Shown here: one piece after another, positions 56,674 to 64,000 of the stretch | How positions within the stretch are numbered: position 1 is the first letter of the stretch | Layout of the letters: each line of letters starts with the position of its first letter | Source: Harmothoe impar | Taxonomy: Eukaryota > Annelida > Polychaeta > Phyllodocida > Polynoidae | Reading direction: 5' to 3' | Assembly (NCBI GenBank): GCA_947462335.1 | Contig: OX381710.1 | Coordinates: forward strand, 4,464,001 to 4,528,000 | Length of the DNA stretch: 64,000 bases | Notes under the pieces: model-generated | What the model was told of the DNA's origin: nothing | Seen by the model: the letters and a program-made list of their open reading frames with translations, nothing else | Databases searched by the model: none | Position numbers and translations under genes: made by a program

Positions 56674-59559
56674 TCACCTTAACATTATAGGTACCACACC
56701 AGCCAGCCATTTCTTTCTGTCTAACTTAAATGAGTTGTGGTTGGGCAGGAGGCGAACAGGAGCAGGTAACGCATTCCATAACATGGAGCCATAGTGTTCG
56801 ACACATCTAAAATATACATCACAGTGAGGGGTTACTCTAAATAAGATTGGCCCTTGATGAGCCCTGGTTGGTACATATCTATTAACAGTATATTCAGTAT
56901 CATGAGCCCTTTTGTACATAAAGTTGAGGAGGTGAGCTTTTCTCCGATCCTCTAACATGGGTTTTTTAGCTAAGGCATGAACTCTGTCTGTGTCAGTAAG
57001 ATGATCTACCTTTAAACAAATTTTCAAACATCTATTTTGTGCGTACTGGAGGTCGTCTAAAATATATTGGGATGCCGAACAGAATAATTGGTCCCCATAA
57101 TCGAAGTAGGGTAATATTTTGGAAGAATAAATTTTGAGAGCTATGCTCTTTGTCATGGCTGCCCTTAGGTTAGCCAGGATATATGTCTTGTGGTTGATTG
57201 ATTTAAGTTGTTGTTTAACATGCAAATCATATTTCAAATGGCTATCCAGCATTACTCCAAGATATTTATATGACTGTACGACCATCAATTTGGACTCATG
57301 TAAATACAAGTTTATATGCATAGCATTCAATTTCTGTTTAGAGGCTGTAAAGGCCATGACTTTGGTTTTACCCGTATTTACCGTGAGTTTATTTTGAAGG
57401 CACCATAATCCAAAAATATCAAGACTCGACTGTAGACGCCTATGAATATTTTCCAGATTAACATCAGAATCAAAAATTACCGTATCATCAGCATATAACT
57501 TAATTTCAGAGTTTTTGACACAATTTGGTAGGTCATTCACATATAATAAAAACAATAACGGACCTAGTATTGAGCCCTGTGGGACACCGCAGACCACTCC
57601 CAGCGAATCAGAAAACATATGATTAACCTTTGTTTTTTGTACTCTATCACTTAAATAACTTTCTAACCATTTTAAATTATTATTTCTTATGCCATAATTC
57701 TCAAACTTACTTGATAGGATAGAGTGGTCTACGGTGTCAAAGGCCTTGCTCAGGTCAATAAATACAGCGACTGTTGGTTTAGCTACATTCAGGTTTCTAG
57801 CAATAATATCAGTGAAATCGGCTAGGGTGGCTATTGTAGACTTGCCAGCTCTAAAGCCCCCTTGATGACTCGATAAGATATTGTGTCTGGACAGGAAATT
57901 CATAATATGTTTATGCACAAGTTTTTCTATAAGTTTACAGGGGGTCGGTGTTAGCGCAATAGGGCGATAGTTCCCTACACATTTTGGGTTACCTGACTTA
58001 TAAATAGGTACAATTATAGCTGTTTTCCATTTCAGTGGTACACTGCATGAATTAAATGAACAATTGAACATATCTGCTACTCTTGCCAGGTCATGCATGA
58101 AGGCATCCTTGATTACCATGTTTGACATGTTATCTATAGCAGAAGACTTATGGACATTTATATTCTTTACAACCTTTTCAACCTCGTTTTGTGTGGTCCT
58201 AAAATCTAACAGATTTTCAGCAATCCTATCATCATATGGTCTCCATACATCATGCATGTCCTTTGATAAATTTGGGCCCACATTTGCAAAAAAGGAGTTT
58301 ATATACCCCGGTACATCAACTTCAGGTATGGGTAGGTTATCTAGTAGGCTCGTGAGCTCTACTGTGGCATGCTTCGGTGCGTCGGGTATGAGTTTTTGTA
58401 TTTTCCTCCAGAATTCAGTTGAATTACCCTCACTAGCTTTTAGTTCCTCCCGTATACACCTTCTTTTTGCTGACCTAGCGAATTTATTGCCCTCTTTCTT
58501 AGCTTTGTCAGCTTTAACTTTATCCGTAATATTCCCAGTAAGTCTTGCTTTGGACAGAAGGTTGTTTTTATCCCTCAAGACATTAACCATATGGTCAGTT
58601 ACCCATTCTTCCCTGTCTTCAGGAATTTTGAATGTTTTGACCGGGCACATTTTATCTAGAGAATTTTCTATAACATCATGCATTATGTCCCACTTGATAG
58701 CAACATCAGCAGTATTATCATAAACAGACCAATCATGGGCATCCATGTCTGCACCAAGTTTGACAGCATTGTACCTTTTATATGATCTGCCCACATGGGC
58801 TCTCTTTGGCCTTTTATCAGCACCCTTTTTTCTTATCATGTAGACAGCATAGTGGTCTGAGACATTAAGGTTCATAACACCAGACTCTTGTATAAATTGT
58901 GCATTTGTACAAATTACATCGAGTATTGCTTTTGAATTACCAACACAGCGCGTATAATCTTTAATGAGTATTCTAAGCCCAAAATCTTTCATTAACTTTT
59001 TGAAGTCCTTTACTCTTTCATCTCTTAAGGCTAGGTTAATGTTTATGTCACCAGTTAGTATTATTTCAATTTTGTTTCTTTCTGGAATGGCAGCTAAAGT
59101 TATTTTGAGAAGTCTAATAAATTCAATTTTTGAACCCCTGGGCGGTCTGTATGTGTTTACCAGAACTAAGCGCTTGTTGTTTGGTTTTTCAATGCGAATA
59201 CTTTGTATTTCAATATCTTTACAACTTTGATTTAAGTGGCTCAAGTCATATGCATCATGATAAATGTCCTGTCTTATGTATGTACACACACCACCTCCAG
59301 TTTTGGGGTTTCCATCAATATCAAATTCAAGCTCATCGTCAACCCAATTTCTGTCTACCCGGTGTACCACAAAACCAGGGAAACTATAACTCAGAGAATT
59401 TTGTGTGTCTTTAAACCATGATTCAGTAAAACTCATTATATCAAAAGGATTTTGATTCAATTCAATTTGTAATCTAGCATAGTTTGCATTAATACTTCGC
59501 GCATTCATATGGAAAACCTGCAAACCTCTCCTACCCATTAGTGATTGAACACTAGCCAT
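56674..59559 (-). CDS. LINE element 2 ORF3: EEP endonuclease + reverse transcriptase
   Basis: 961 residues from the ATG at 59559; the frame extends two codons further to a TTG. Endonuclease motifs: HMNARSI, SFTESW, NTYRPPRG, LTGDININ, AILDVICT and VSDHYAVY. RT motifs in order: NYRPIALTPTPCKLIEKLV, GGFRAGKST, VFIDLSKAFDTVDH, CGVPQGSILGPLLFLLYVND, YADD at residues 689-692 (57495-57484), KTKVMAF, and YKYLGVMLDS. The C-terminal part has HAKKP-like and RCVEHYGSMLWN segments of the CR1/L2 type. No RNase H. All catalytic residues I can check are present. It makes the first-strand nick and copies the element RNA. Only about 30% similar by eye to the element 1 protein, so it is a different family. Confidence 0.96.
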   Translation of the reverse strand: MASVQSLMGRRGLQVFHMNARSINANYARLQIELNQNPFDIMSFTESWFKDTQNSLSYSFPGFVVHRVDRNWVDDELEFDIDGNPKTGGGVCTYIRQDIYHDAYDLSHLNQSCKDIEIQSIRIEKPNNKRLVLVNTYRPPRGSKIEFIRLLKITLAAIPERNKIEIILTGDININLALRDERVKDFKKLMKDFGLRILIKDYTRCVGNSKAILDVICTNAQFIQESGVMNLNVSDHYAVYMIRKKGADKRPKRAHVGRSYKRYNAVKLGADMDAHDWSVYDNTADVAIKWDIMHDVIENSLDKMCPVKTFKIPEDREEWVTDHMVNVLRDKNNLLSKARLTGNITDKVKADKAKKEGNKFARSAKRRCIREELKASEGNSTEFWRKIQKLIPDAPKHATVELTSLLDNLPIPEVDVPGYINSFFANVGPNLSKDMHDVWRPYDDRIAENLLDFRTTQNEVEKVVKNINVHKSSAIDNMSNMVIKDAFMHDLARVADMFNCSFNSCSVPLKWKTAIIVPIYKSGNPKCVGNYRPIALTPTPCKLIEKLVHKHIMNFLSRHNILSSHQGGFRAGKSTIATLADFTDIIARNLNVAKPTVAVFIDLSKAFDTVDHSILSSKFENYGIRNNNLKWLESYLSDRVQKTKVNHMFSDSLGVVCGVPQGSILGPLLFLLYVNDLPNCVKNSEIKLYADDTVIFDSDVNLENIHRRLQSSLDIFGLWCLQNKLTVNTGKTKVMAFTASKQKLNAMHINLYLHESKLMVVQSYKYLGVMLDSHLKYDLHVKQQLKSINHKTYILANLRAAMTKSIALKIYSSKILPYFDYGDQLFCSASQYILDDLQYAQNRCLKICLKVDHLTDTDRVHALAKKPMLEDRRKAHLLNFMYKRAHDTEYTVNRYVPTRAHQGPILFRVTPHCDVYFRCVEHYGSMLWNALPAPVRLLPNHNSFKLDRKKWLAGVVPIMLR

Positions 59560-60332
59560 TATCAATCAGGAAACATGTAACATAGCCCTCGACTTTGTGG
59601 CTGGTACCTTTGGTTGTAAGTGAGAAACAAAAAACAAATACAAACTCTGCTATTTTGCAGGTAATAGTAATGAACAATTTAGGTCTATTTGGACCTTGTA
59701 TACATTTTCCCAAGTCTCTTCCACTAGACCTCGGCTTATAAGCCATCTAGAAGAAGATGAAGATATATTCCTTAAAGTAGAGAAACGGGTGAACGGCTTT
59801 TGTGCTCCTCACACTTGGACTTTTGCAATTTTTATGATATGTAAAGTAATATTCACCCACAATTCTTAGGTTTGTAGGGTGCCCTGAGCCAGGACTTAAC
59901 TCTAAGTCTTAAAACTAGTTATACTACAAGGTCAATAATACAAGAAACCTCCTTTTTGTCATCACGATAATACTGTCAGTAATTGTACATCAATAAGCAG
60001 TATATTCCAGGGTAAATAAATAACTCAGTATAGTATGTGGCATCGGTAAGCAGGTGTTAGACACTCATAAGTTAAGCAGCGACAGGTACCGGTAATCACA
60101 AAAATTATTCGCAGGACTATCAGAGAATTAAGAGCCAGTACCGGTAAGTATGTATAATATAAAGTGAGGTACGGACAAGTACCGGTAAGCCCCGAGTTAC
60201 CCATTGACTTTAGTACTATTGGTATTATGAACGGATTAACATACAGAATCATGTGTTAACATCAATACATTTTAGGTACCGGTAAGCCCCGAGTTACCCA
60301 TTGTCTTTAGTACTACCGGTATTATGGACAGA

Positions 60333-61067
60333 TTAACATACAGAATCGTGTGTTAACATCAATACATTTTTGGCAAAACAGTTTACAAAATCCTGGCCCC
60401 ATTTCTTGAGCAGGTTTGTTGTTGGATGAATTCCATCTGACCCTAGCACATGGTATTTAATGTTTAATATCCCGTCTCTTTCTTTAAAATAATGGTTTGC
60501 GAGCCATGGCGTAGCTACCTGATTGGCTTCATTCAGTTCCACAACTACTTTGTTAAAGGCATGTATTGCATTATCAACAAGGTCTTGTTGGCCTGATTGG
60601 ACATTTACTACTTTCTTGGCTAATTCACAACCTGTAAGTGGACACATAACTACTTTAGCATTTGGGTGATAAAAATATAACCAGTCAAGTCCTACTTCTG
60701 TGTATGCACACAGGTGGGTGTTGAGATATTCTGAGTTGTACCAGTTACATGTGATGGAGCTAGGCCTATATTGTTTCTGGGTCACGTCACATTGTCCCCC
60801 AAACACGTATATGATATCTCTTGGGTAACTTCTCAGGTGGAATTCCGCCTTGACTATGAGTTCTTTGATAGTGGCTCCATCAAAGTGAAAGACCATATAT
60901 CGAGTGCTTCCAGTGTTTACATTTTTAATGTGATCATGTAGGAATTTCCCTCGGGAGTCACAGAAAATCACATTTTTTGGTGCAGGTTTCCAATACTTCA
61001 GCATAGTGTCAACATGGTCCTGCCATGCTTTTTGGAATTGAGGGGTTTCATCGTTTATAGATGACAT
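60333..61067 (-). CDS. LINE element 2 ORF2: SGNH-hydrolase-like protein
   Basis: 244 residues, ATG at 61067-61065. Block I is FCDSRGKFL with Ser38 (Cys-Asp-Ser in place of Gly-Asp-Ser). Block III is FGGQCDVTQK (G91, Q92, C93, D94), matching LAGTCDVTKK of the element 1 ORF. Block V is DGIHP with Asp211 and His214, at the same spacing from Cys-Asp as in element 1. The Ser, Asp and His triad is thus present but the oxyanion Asn of classical family members is replaced by Cys-Asp. It lies between ORF1 and ORF3 as a free-standing gene; in many CR1 elements a similar esterase is part of ORF1. Substrate unknown. It may act on lipid or carbohydrate esters, or be a scaffold. Confidence 0.82.
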   Translation of the reverse strand: MSSINDETPQFQKAWQDHVDTMLKYWKPAPKNVIFCDSRGKFLHDHIKNVNTGSTRYMVFHFDGATIKELIVKAEFHLRSYPRDIIYVFGGQCDVTQKQYRPSSITCNWYNSEYLNTHLCAYTEVGLDWLYFYHPNAKVVMCPLTGCELAKKVVNVQSGQQDLVDNAIHAFNKVVVELNEANQVATPWLANHYFKERDGILNIKYHVLGSDGIHPTTNLLKKWGQDFVNCFAKNVLMLTHDSVC

Positions 61068-61423
61068 GATGTTACCGGCACTTGTTCACCAAATGCTTAC
61101 TTTGTTAACCGCTCCAATCTATCAATACCGTAATATCACGTGCACTGATTATCATAGAGTTTATAACAAGGTTTCAATTTGATATATATATTATTTATTA
61201 AGAAGATTTTGCATTTCTTGTTGGTCCAAGCAATATCAATGTCGTAATTTAACGTACTTTGATATCAGTTAGGTAAACAAGCATATGTTTCAGTAGGCCA
61301 AAATTAATATTAAACGTCAGGTGGGTAGTGGTATAGATTTCTAGAGGGAAATATCTGGCAATAAATTGAATTTCAGTACTTCGGGGTATTTCTGTTACTA
61401 CTCTTTAAGGTGCCAGACTAAAC

Positions 61424-62926
61424 TTATACTTGACGTCCATTTCCCTCAGCATCAGCTAGGGCCTGGGTTGAATGGTTTGAGGCATTTTCATCTGCTGCTA
61501 TGAGAAGGTCTTGACGTAGTCTCATGAGGATAGAGCCCATCAGGTTGCAATCGTCACGTACGTTTTCTTTTGTCATCTCTTTGACTTGACCAAGGTGGTA
61601 TCCAGCTCCCCATTTCTGGCTGAAAGTTGCCTCGTAAAGCATTTTTCCATTTGTCTCAAGTAGGGTATTGTTCAGCTCAGCATTGAATGTGTATTTGGCC
61701 TCATTTAGGTCATACATGAGATCCTCCTCAGCTTCCTCAATATCTCTGGTTTTCTTGAGTTTTCTGCCTGCTAGCATGCAGTCATACGGGGTCTCAAGTT
61801 TGAGTATTGCCTCAGCCAGTTCATCTTGGTTACACTGTAGGGCCAGCTGATGTTGGAAACCTCTTTCTGTGGAGTCGTAGAGATAGTTTTCATACGGTAC
61901 TTCACATTTGTAGAGATTACTCATAGGAGCATGGCAACTCTGGAAGGCGATTCCATCAGGAGTGTCTTGAGTCTTGGCATTTGCAAGGGTCAGGTCTTGG
62001 GGCAAGTTGTTTATTCTTGCGTATGGGTATGACTCTCCCTCAATGACAATTGTCAGGTTTTTCACGTGGGATTTAATGTTCCTGGATCTCGCTAGGGCAT
62101 TTATGGCATTGAGTTCACCCTGTTTTAGACGGTCAGCAGGGGAGAGATCGTCCTTGAGAGAGACACCAAACCATTGATTTACATGTCTGAGTTTGTTGAC
62201 ATTTTGAAAAATTTGCTGCTTGAATTGATTTGATGAGAAGACCACTACAATAGGCCTAGCCCGTATTTTGCGATTGTCACCTTGTCTCGGTTTGATGAAT
62301 CTACCCCTTCTATAAACAGATTCGGCTGCCGTGGAGGTGAAGTTTACTTGGAGACATGTCAACAGGTCGTCAACAATTCCTCTCAGGTTCTGGCCCTCTT
62401 CTTCCCTATATCCCTCGAGTACTAGAATTTTCCTTCTATTTTCTTCCTCGAGGAATACCAGTTTCTTTTCTGTTGACTCAACGCCTTTGTAAATTGTATT
62501 TACCTTTTTCGCCAGGGATTCATGTAGATCATCCGTGTCACCAATACTTTCCTTATTGTTGACTATGTCTTTTTCGGCATTAGACAGACGTATATGGACG
62601 GTGTCAAACATGTGCGCTATCTTGACAGCGCGTTCGCTTCCCTCGGTGAACCTTTTTTCAATCGTATCGAAAAGACTCAAAATCTTCACAGTGGTGGCCT
62701 CTTGCTCCCTTAAACGTATGTCCAGCTCATTTATCCTCTCAATGGCCGACTGGTGGGTAGCATTTGATCTTAGTAGTGGTTTGTAGTCCCTTGTGACGGC
62801 TGCAGGCGGGTCATACGTCCATGTTGTCGGCGCGTCCAGCCCTAGAAAGGCCGCAGCGGCTCCCGTGTCATCCGCATTGACTCCGGGCGCGGTCGGGTCT
62901 TGATCCTCCTCGTTGTTGACGGACAT
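61424..62926 (-). CDS. LINE element 2 ORF1: coiled coil + L1-ORF1p-like RNA-binding domain + NADAR/YbiA-like domain
   Basis: 500 residues, ATG at 62926-62924. Residues 1-55 are low-complexity. Residues ~60-165 are a heptad-like coiled coil. Residues ~165-250 resemble the L1 ORF1p RRM (RKILVLEGY, then YRRGRF and RPIVVVF), and 255-300 its C-terminal domain (GVSLKDDLSPADRLKQGEL). Residues ~326-476 match the NADAR (DUF1768/YbiA) pattern: APMSNLYKCEV, STERGFQHQ with Glu354 in the family's SSE position, a GR at 387-388, TNGKMLYEATFSQKWGAG with Trp439-Gly440, and NLMGSILMRLR (461-471). NADAR proteins cleave N-glycosidic bonds in riboflavin intermediates or in ADP-ribosylated guanine. A NADAR fused to a retrotransposon RNA-binding protein suggests removal of ADP-ribose marks or use of a nucleotide metabolite, but that is inference. 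No stop or frameshift. Confidence 0.85.
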   Translation of the reverse strand: MSVNNEEDQDPTAPGVNADDTGAAAAFLGLDAPTTWTYDPPAAVTRDYKPLLRSNATHQSAIERINELDIRLREQEATTVKILSLFDTIEKRFTEGSERAVKIAHMFDTVHIRLSNAEKDIVNNKESIGDTDDLHESLAKKVNTIYKGVESTEKKLVFLEEENRRKILVLEGYREEEGQNLRGIVDDLLTCLQVNFTSTAAESVYRRGRFIKPRQGDNRKIRARPIVVVFSSNQFKQQIFQNVNKLRHVNQWFGVSLKDDLSPADRLKQGELNAINALARSRNIKSHVKNLTIVIEGESYPYARINNLPQDLTLANAKTQDTPDGIAFQSCHAPMSNLYKCEVPYENYLYDSTERGFQHQLALQCNQDELAEAILKLETPYDCMLAGRKLKKTRDIEEAEEDLMYDLNEAKYTFNAELNNTLLETNGKMLYEATFSQKWGAGYHLGQVKEMTKENVRDDCNLMGSILMRLRQDLLIAADENASNHSTQALADAEGNGRQV

Positions 62927-63094
62927 TTTAAAATGTCGCTCTCTCTTCTTTCTTTGGGGTTTCGGAGGTAAATTTATGTTCTCCAGTTTCCCTGTGTACT
63001 TATACAGTCTTCAGACGAGAATTGTGAGGTTAGTGGTGATAAAAGATGGGATAATCCAACAAATAGTGGAGCAGCCGTTCAGTGCGGTCTCTAC

Positions 63095-63117
63095 TCGTTG
63101 GCGGCCATCTTCATCTT
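63095..63117 (-). promoter_or_regulatory. YY1-type motif at the 5' end of LINE element 2
   Basis: The element starts with CAAGATGAAGATGGCCGCCA on the minus strand. AAGATGGCCGCC fits the YY1 consensus, and human L1 has a YY1 site at a similar place (within the first ~20 bases), where it fixes the transcription start. An analogous role here is inference. Confidence 0.45.
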
Positions 63118-64000
63118 GTTACTGGCTCAGGGTGCATTTGAGCACTGCGTGCCTGACCGCAAATGTGGAAGCTCCACAGGGTCAGCATCATGCAGACATT
63201 GATGTATCACCAGGAGGTCTGATCACTGGAATACATCCATGCATTATGATGACAATGGAAACAGCACTTTGCCACCCTTAAAGGGACTGACATGCACAAC
63301 CATATATACAGAAGGAAACCACTGGCATTGTTCCTGCACTGTTGAGGTCGGGGAATAAAGAAAGAAAGCTGCCCCAGAAAATCTACAATATAAGTAGAAA
63401 GTAGACATTGACACATAATGGAAAATGCTGTGTTGCCTCATTATTAGCCCAATTCTTTGCCCAATGGATTCTCGGAACCGTATACAGATGCCCCTGTACA
63501 GAAGTCCCATGCTCCAAGGGCCCAGTTCAGAAACCTGTGTTCAGAAGGCTCTTAACACAGAACAAAATAATTCAGTGTCAACTGCCTCGGGCCAAGTCTA
63601 AATCAGCCTACTTCAGAATAGGGTATTCCAGCTAAGACTATGTCTCTTGTCGTCATGATGCTTGAACACAGTCCTGGTTAGTAACTCGCCATGGGTCTCT
63701 TTTGGAACAACTGCAGAATCTGTCACTCAAAAAAAAAAGTTTATAGTGTCATATTTTGCAATTGACGATGGTATTTCTGATTGTCTACAGGTGGGAAATA
63801 GATACATATTTTCATGTATTTTTATGTGATTTATTGTGAAAGGGACCCCGTATTATGATCGTTCTGGTGCATTTTACCCAGCAGATATGGCAGTCGTTCT
63901 GAAAGAGGCCCCAGTACCTGCAGTGCTGCATTCAATGACTGTGCCGATCCTACAGGGTGGGGGCACTCCTGAAGGATTTGAGTAATGCACCAATACAGCA
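63118..64000 (-). repeat. Outer part of copy C beyond LINE element 2
   Basis: Matches copy B 20835-21740 in reverse complement: a conserved frame at 63510-63244 (-) corresponds to 21398-21619 (+), with a segment GQRIGLIMRQHSIFHY. It also carries ATGATGCAT half-hairpins at about 63180-63250. The frame is conserved between the arms but has no domain I recognise and no clear splice signals. Confidence 0.65.

Larger units (their letters stand above)
56309..63117 (-). mobile_element. LINE element 2: full-length three-ORF non-LTR retrotransposon with NADAR and SGNH modules
   Basis: Copy B is uninterrupted where this element sits. The B sequence (reverse of about 21730-21780) reads GTGAGTTACTTGCCCAGG, while C has GTGAGTT, 6.8 kb, then GTTACTGGCTCAGG. 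The target duplication is thus at most about 3-4 bases (GTT). The 3' end is the T-rich stretch 56309-56325 with AATAAA (minus) at 56342-56337. The 5' end begins CAAGATGAAGATGGCCGCC, about 190 bases before ORF1. Order in transcription: ORF1 62926-61424, spacer 356, ORF2 61067-60333, spacer 773, ORF3 59559-56674, 3' UTR ~350. All three ORFs are unbroken, so the copy may be active or only recently silenced. Confidence 0.9.
41225..64000 (-). repeat. Higher-order repeat copy C (right arm of the giant inverted repeat, runs off the window)
   Basis: Reverse complement of copy B; the last bases of the window still match B at about 20835, so the arm may continue. After removing LINE element 2 (6.8 kb) it is about 16 kb, close to B. 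C-specific insertions are at 42317-42728, 44340-44705, 45101-45408, 55849-55995 and 56309-63117. Within it no intact host gene was found. Confidence 0.8.

Noticed and set aside
58064..58723. Plus-strand 219-codon frame
   Set aside because: It is antisense to the endonuclease-RT ORF of LINE element 2.
1..64000. Prokaryotic system such as a defence island or prophage
   Set aside because: No operon structure or ribosome binding sites; the coding content is eukaryotic retroelements and a spliced transposon gene.

Overview
This is a window of animal (eukaryotic) nuclear DNA, almost certainly from an invertebrate. There are no operons, ribosome binding sites or dense coding. The only convincing proteins belong to transposable elements: CR1/L2-like non-LTR retrotransposons, a Penelope-like element, and a Crypton-like tyrosine recombinase gene with a GT-AG intron. 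Most remaining DNA is AT-rich and built of repeats. The mix of families would suit a mollusc, another lophotrochozoan or a lancelet, but the sequence alone does not decide this. I found no intact host gene.

The dominant architecture is a diverged, multi-kilobase repeat present three times. Copy A (about 1950-9660, + orientation) and copy B (about 20795-36256, + orientation) are collinear. Copy C (about 41225 to the window end, - orientation) is the reverse complement of B. B and C form a giant imperfect inverted repeat with a ~5 kb centre (36257-41224), and C runs off the window edge. Each copy holds two related sub-blocks, so a tandem duplication seems to have preceded the inverted one. Comparing the copies gives natural filled and empty sites, which expose several younger insertions. 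These are a full-length 6.8 kb retrotransposon in C, two TTAA-flanked double-hairpin MITEs in A, and in B a MITE with an 8-bp target duplication, a 312-bp LTR-like piece and a 5'-truncated Penelope-like element.

Between A and B lie a truncated LINE 3' end (9772-10294), the Crypton-like gene on the minus strand (exons 12716-12362 and 12115-11037, with one in-frame stop), a tRNA-like SINE head, and LINE element 1 (about 13858-20155). Element 1 has an SGNH-hydrolase-like ORF and an intact endonuclease-reverse transcriptase ORF.

The most interesting object is LINE element 2 (56309-63117, minus strand). It has three open reading frames in transcription order. ORF1 (500 aa) has a coiled coil and an L1-ORF1p-like RNA-binding region, followed by a C-terminal NADAR/YbiA-like domain. 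ORF2 (244 aa) is an SGNH-hydrolase-like protein. ORF3 (961 aa) is an EEP endonuclease plus reverse transcriptase with all core motifs. If all three proteins serve the element, ORF1 would package the RNA, ORF3 would nick the target and copy the RNA, and the SGNH and NADAR modules would add chemistry not explained by standard target-primed reverse transcription. NADAR proteins elsewhere act on ADP-ribose-type N-glycosidic linkages, so an anti-defence or metabolite role is possible but is inference.
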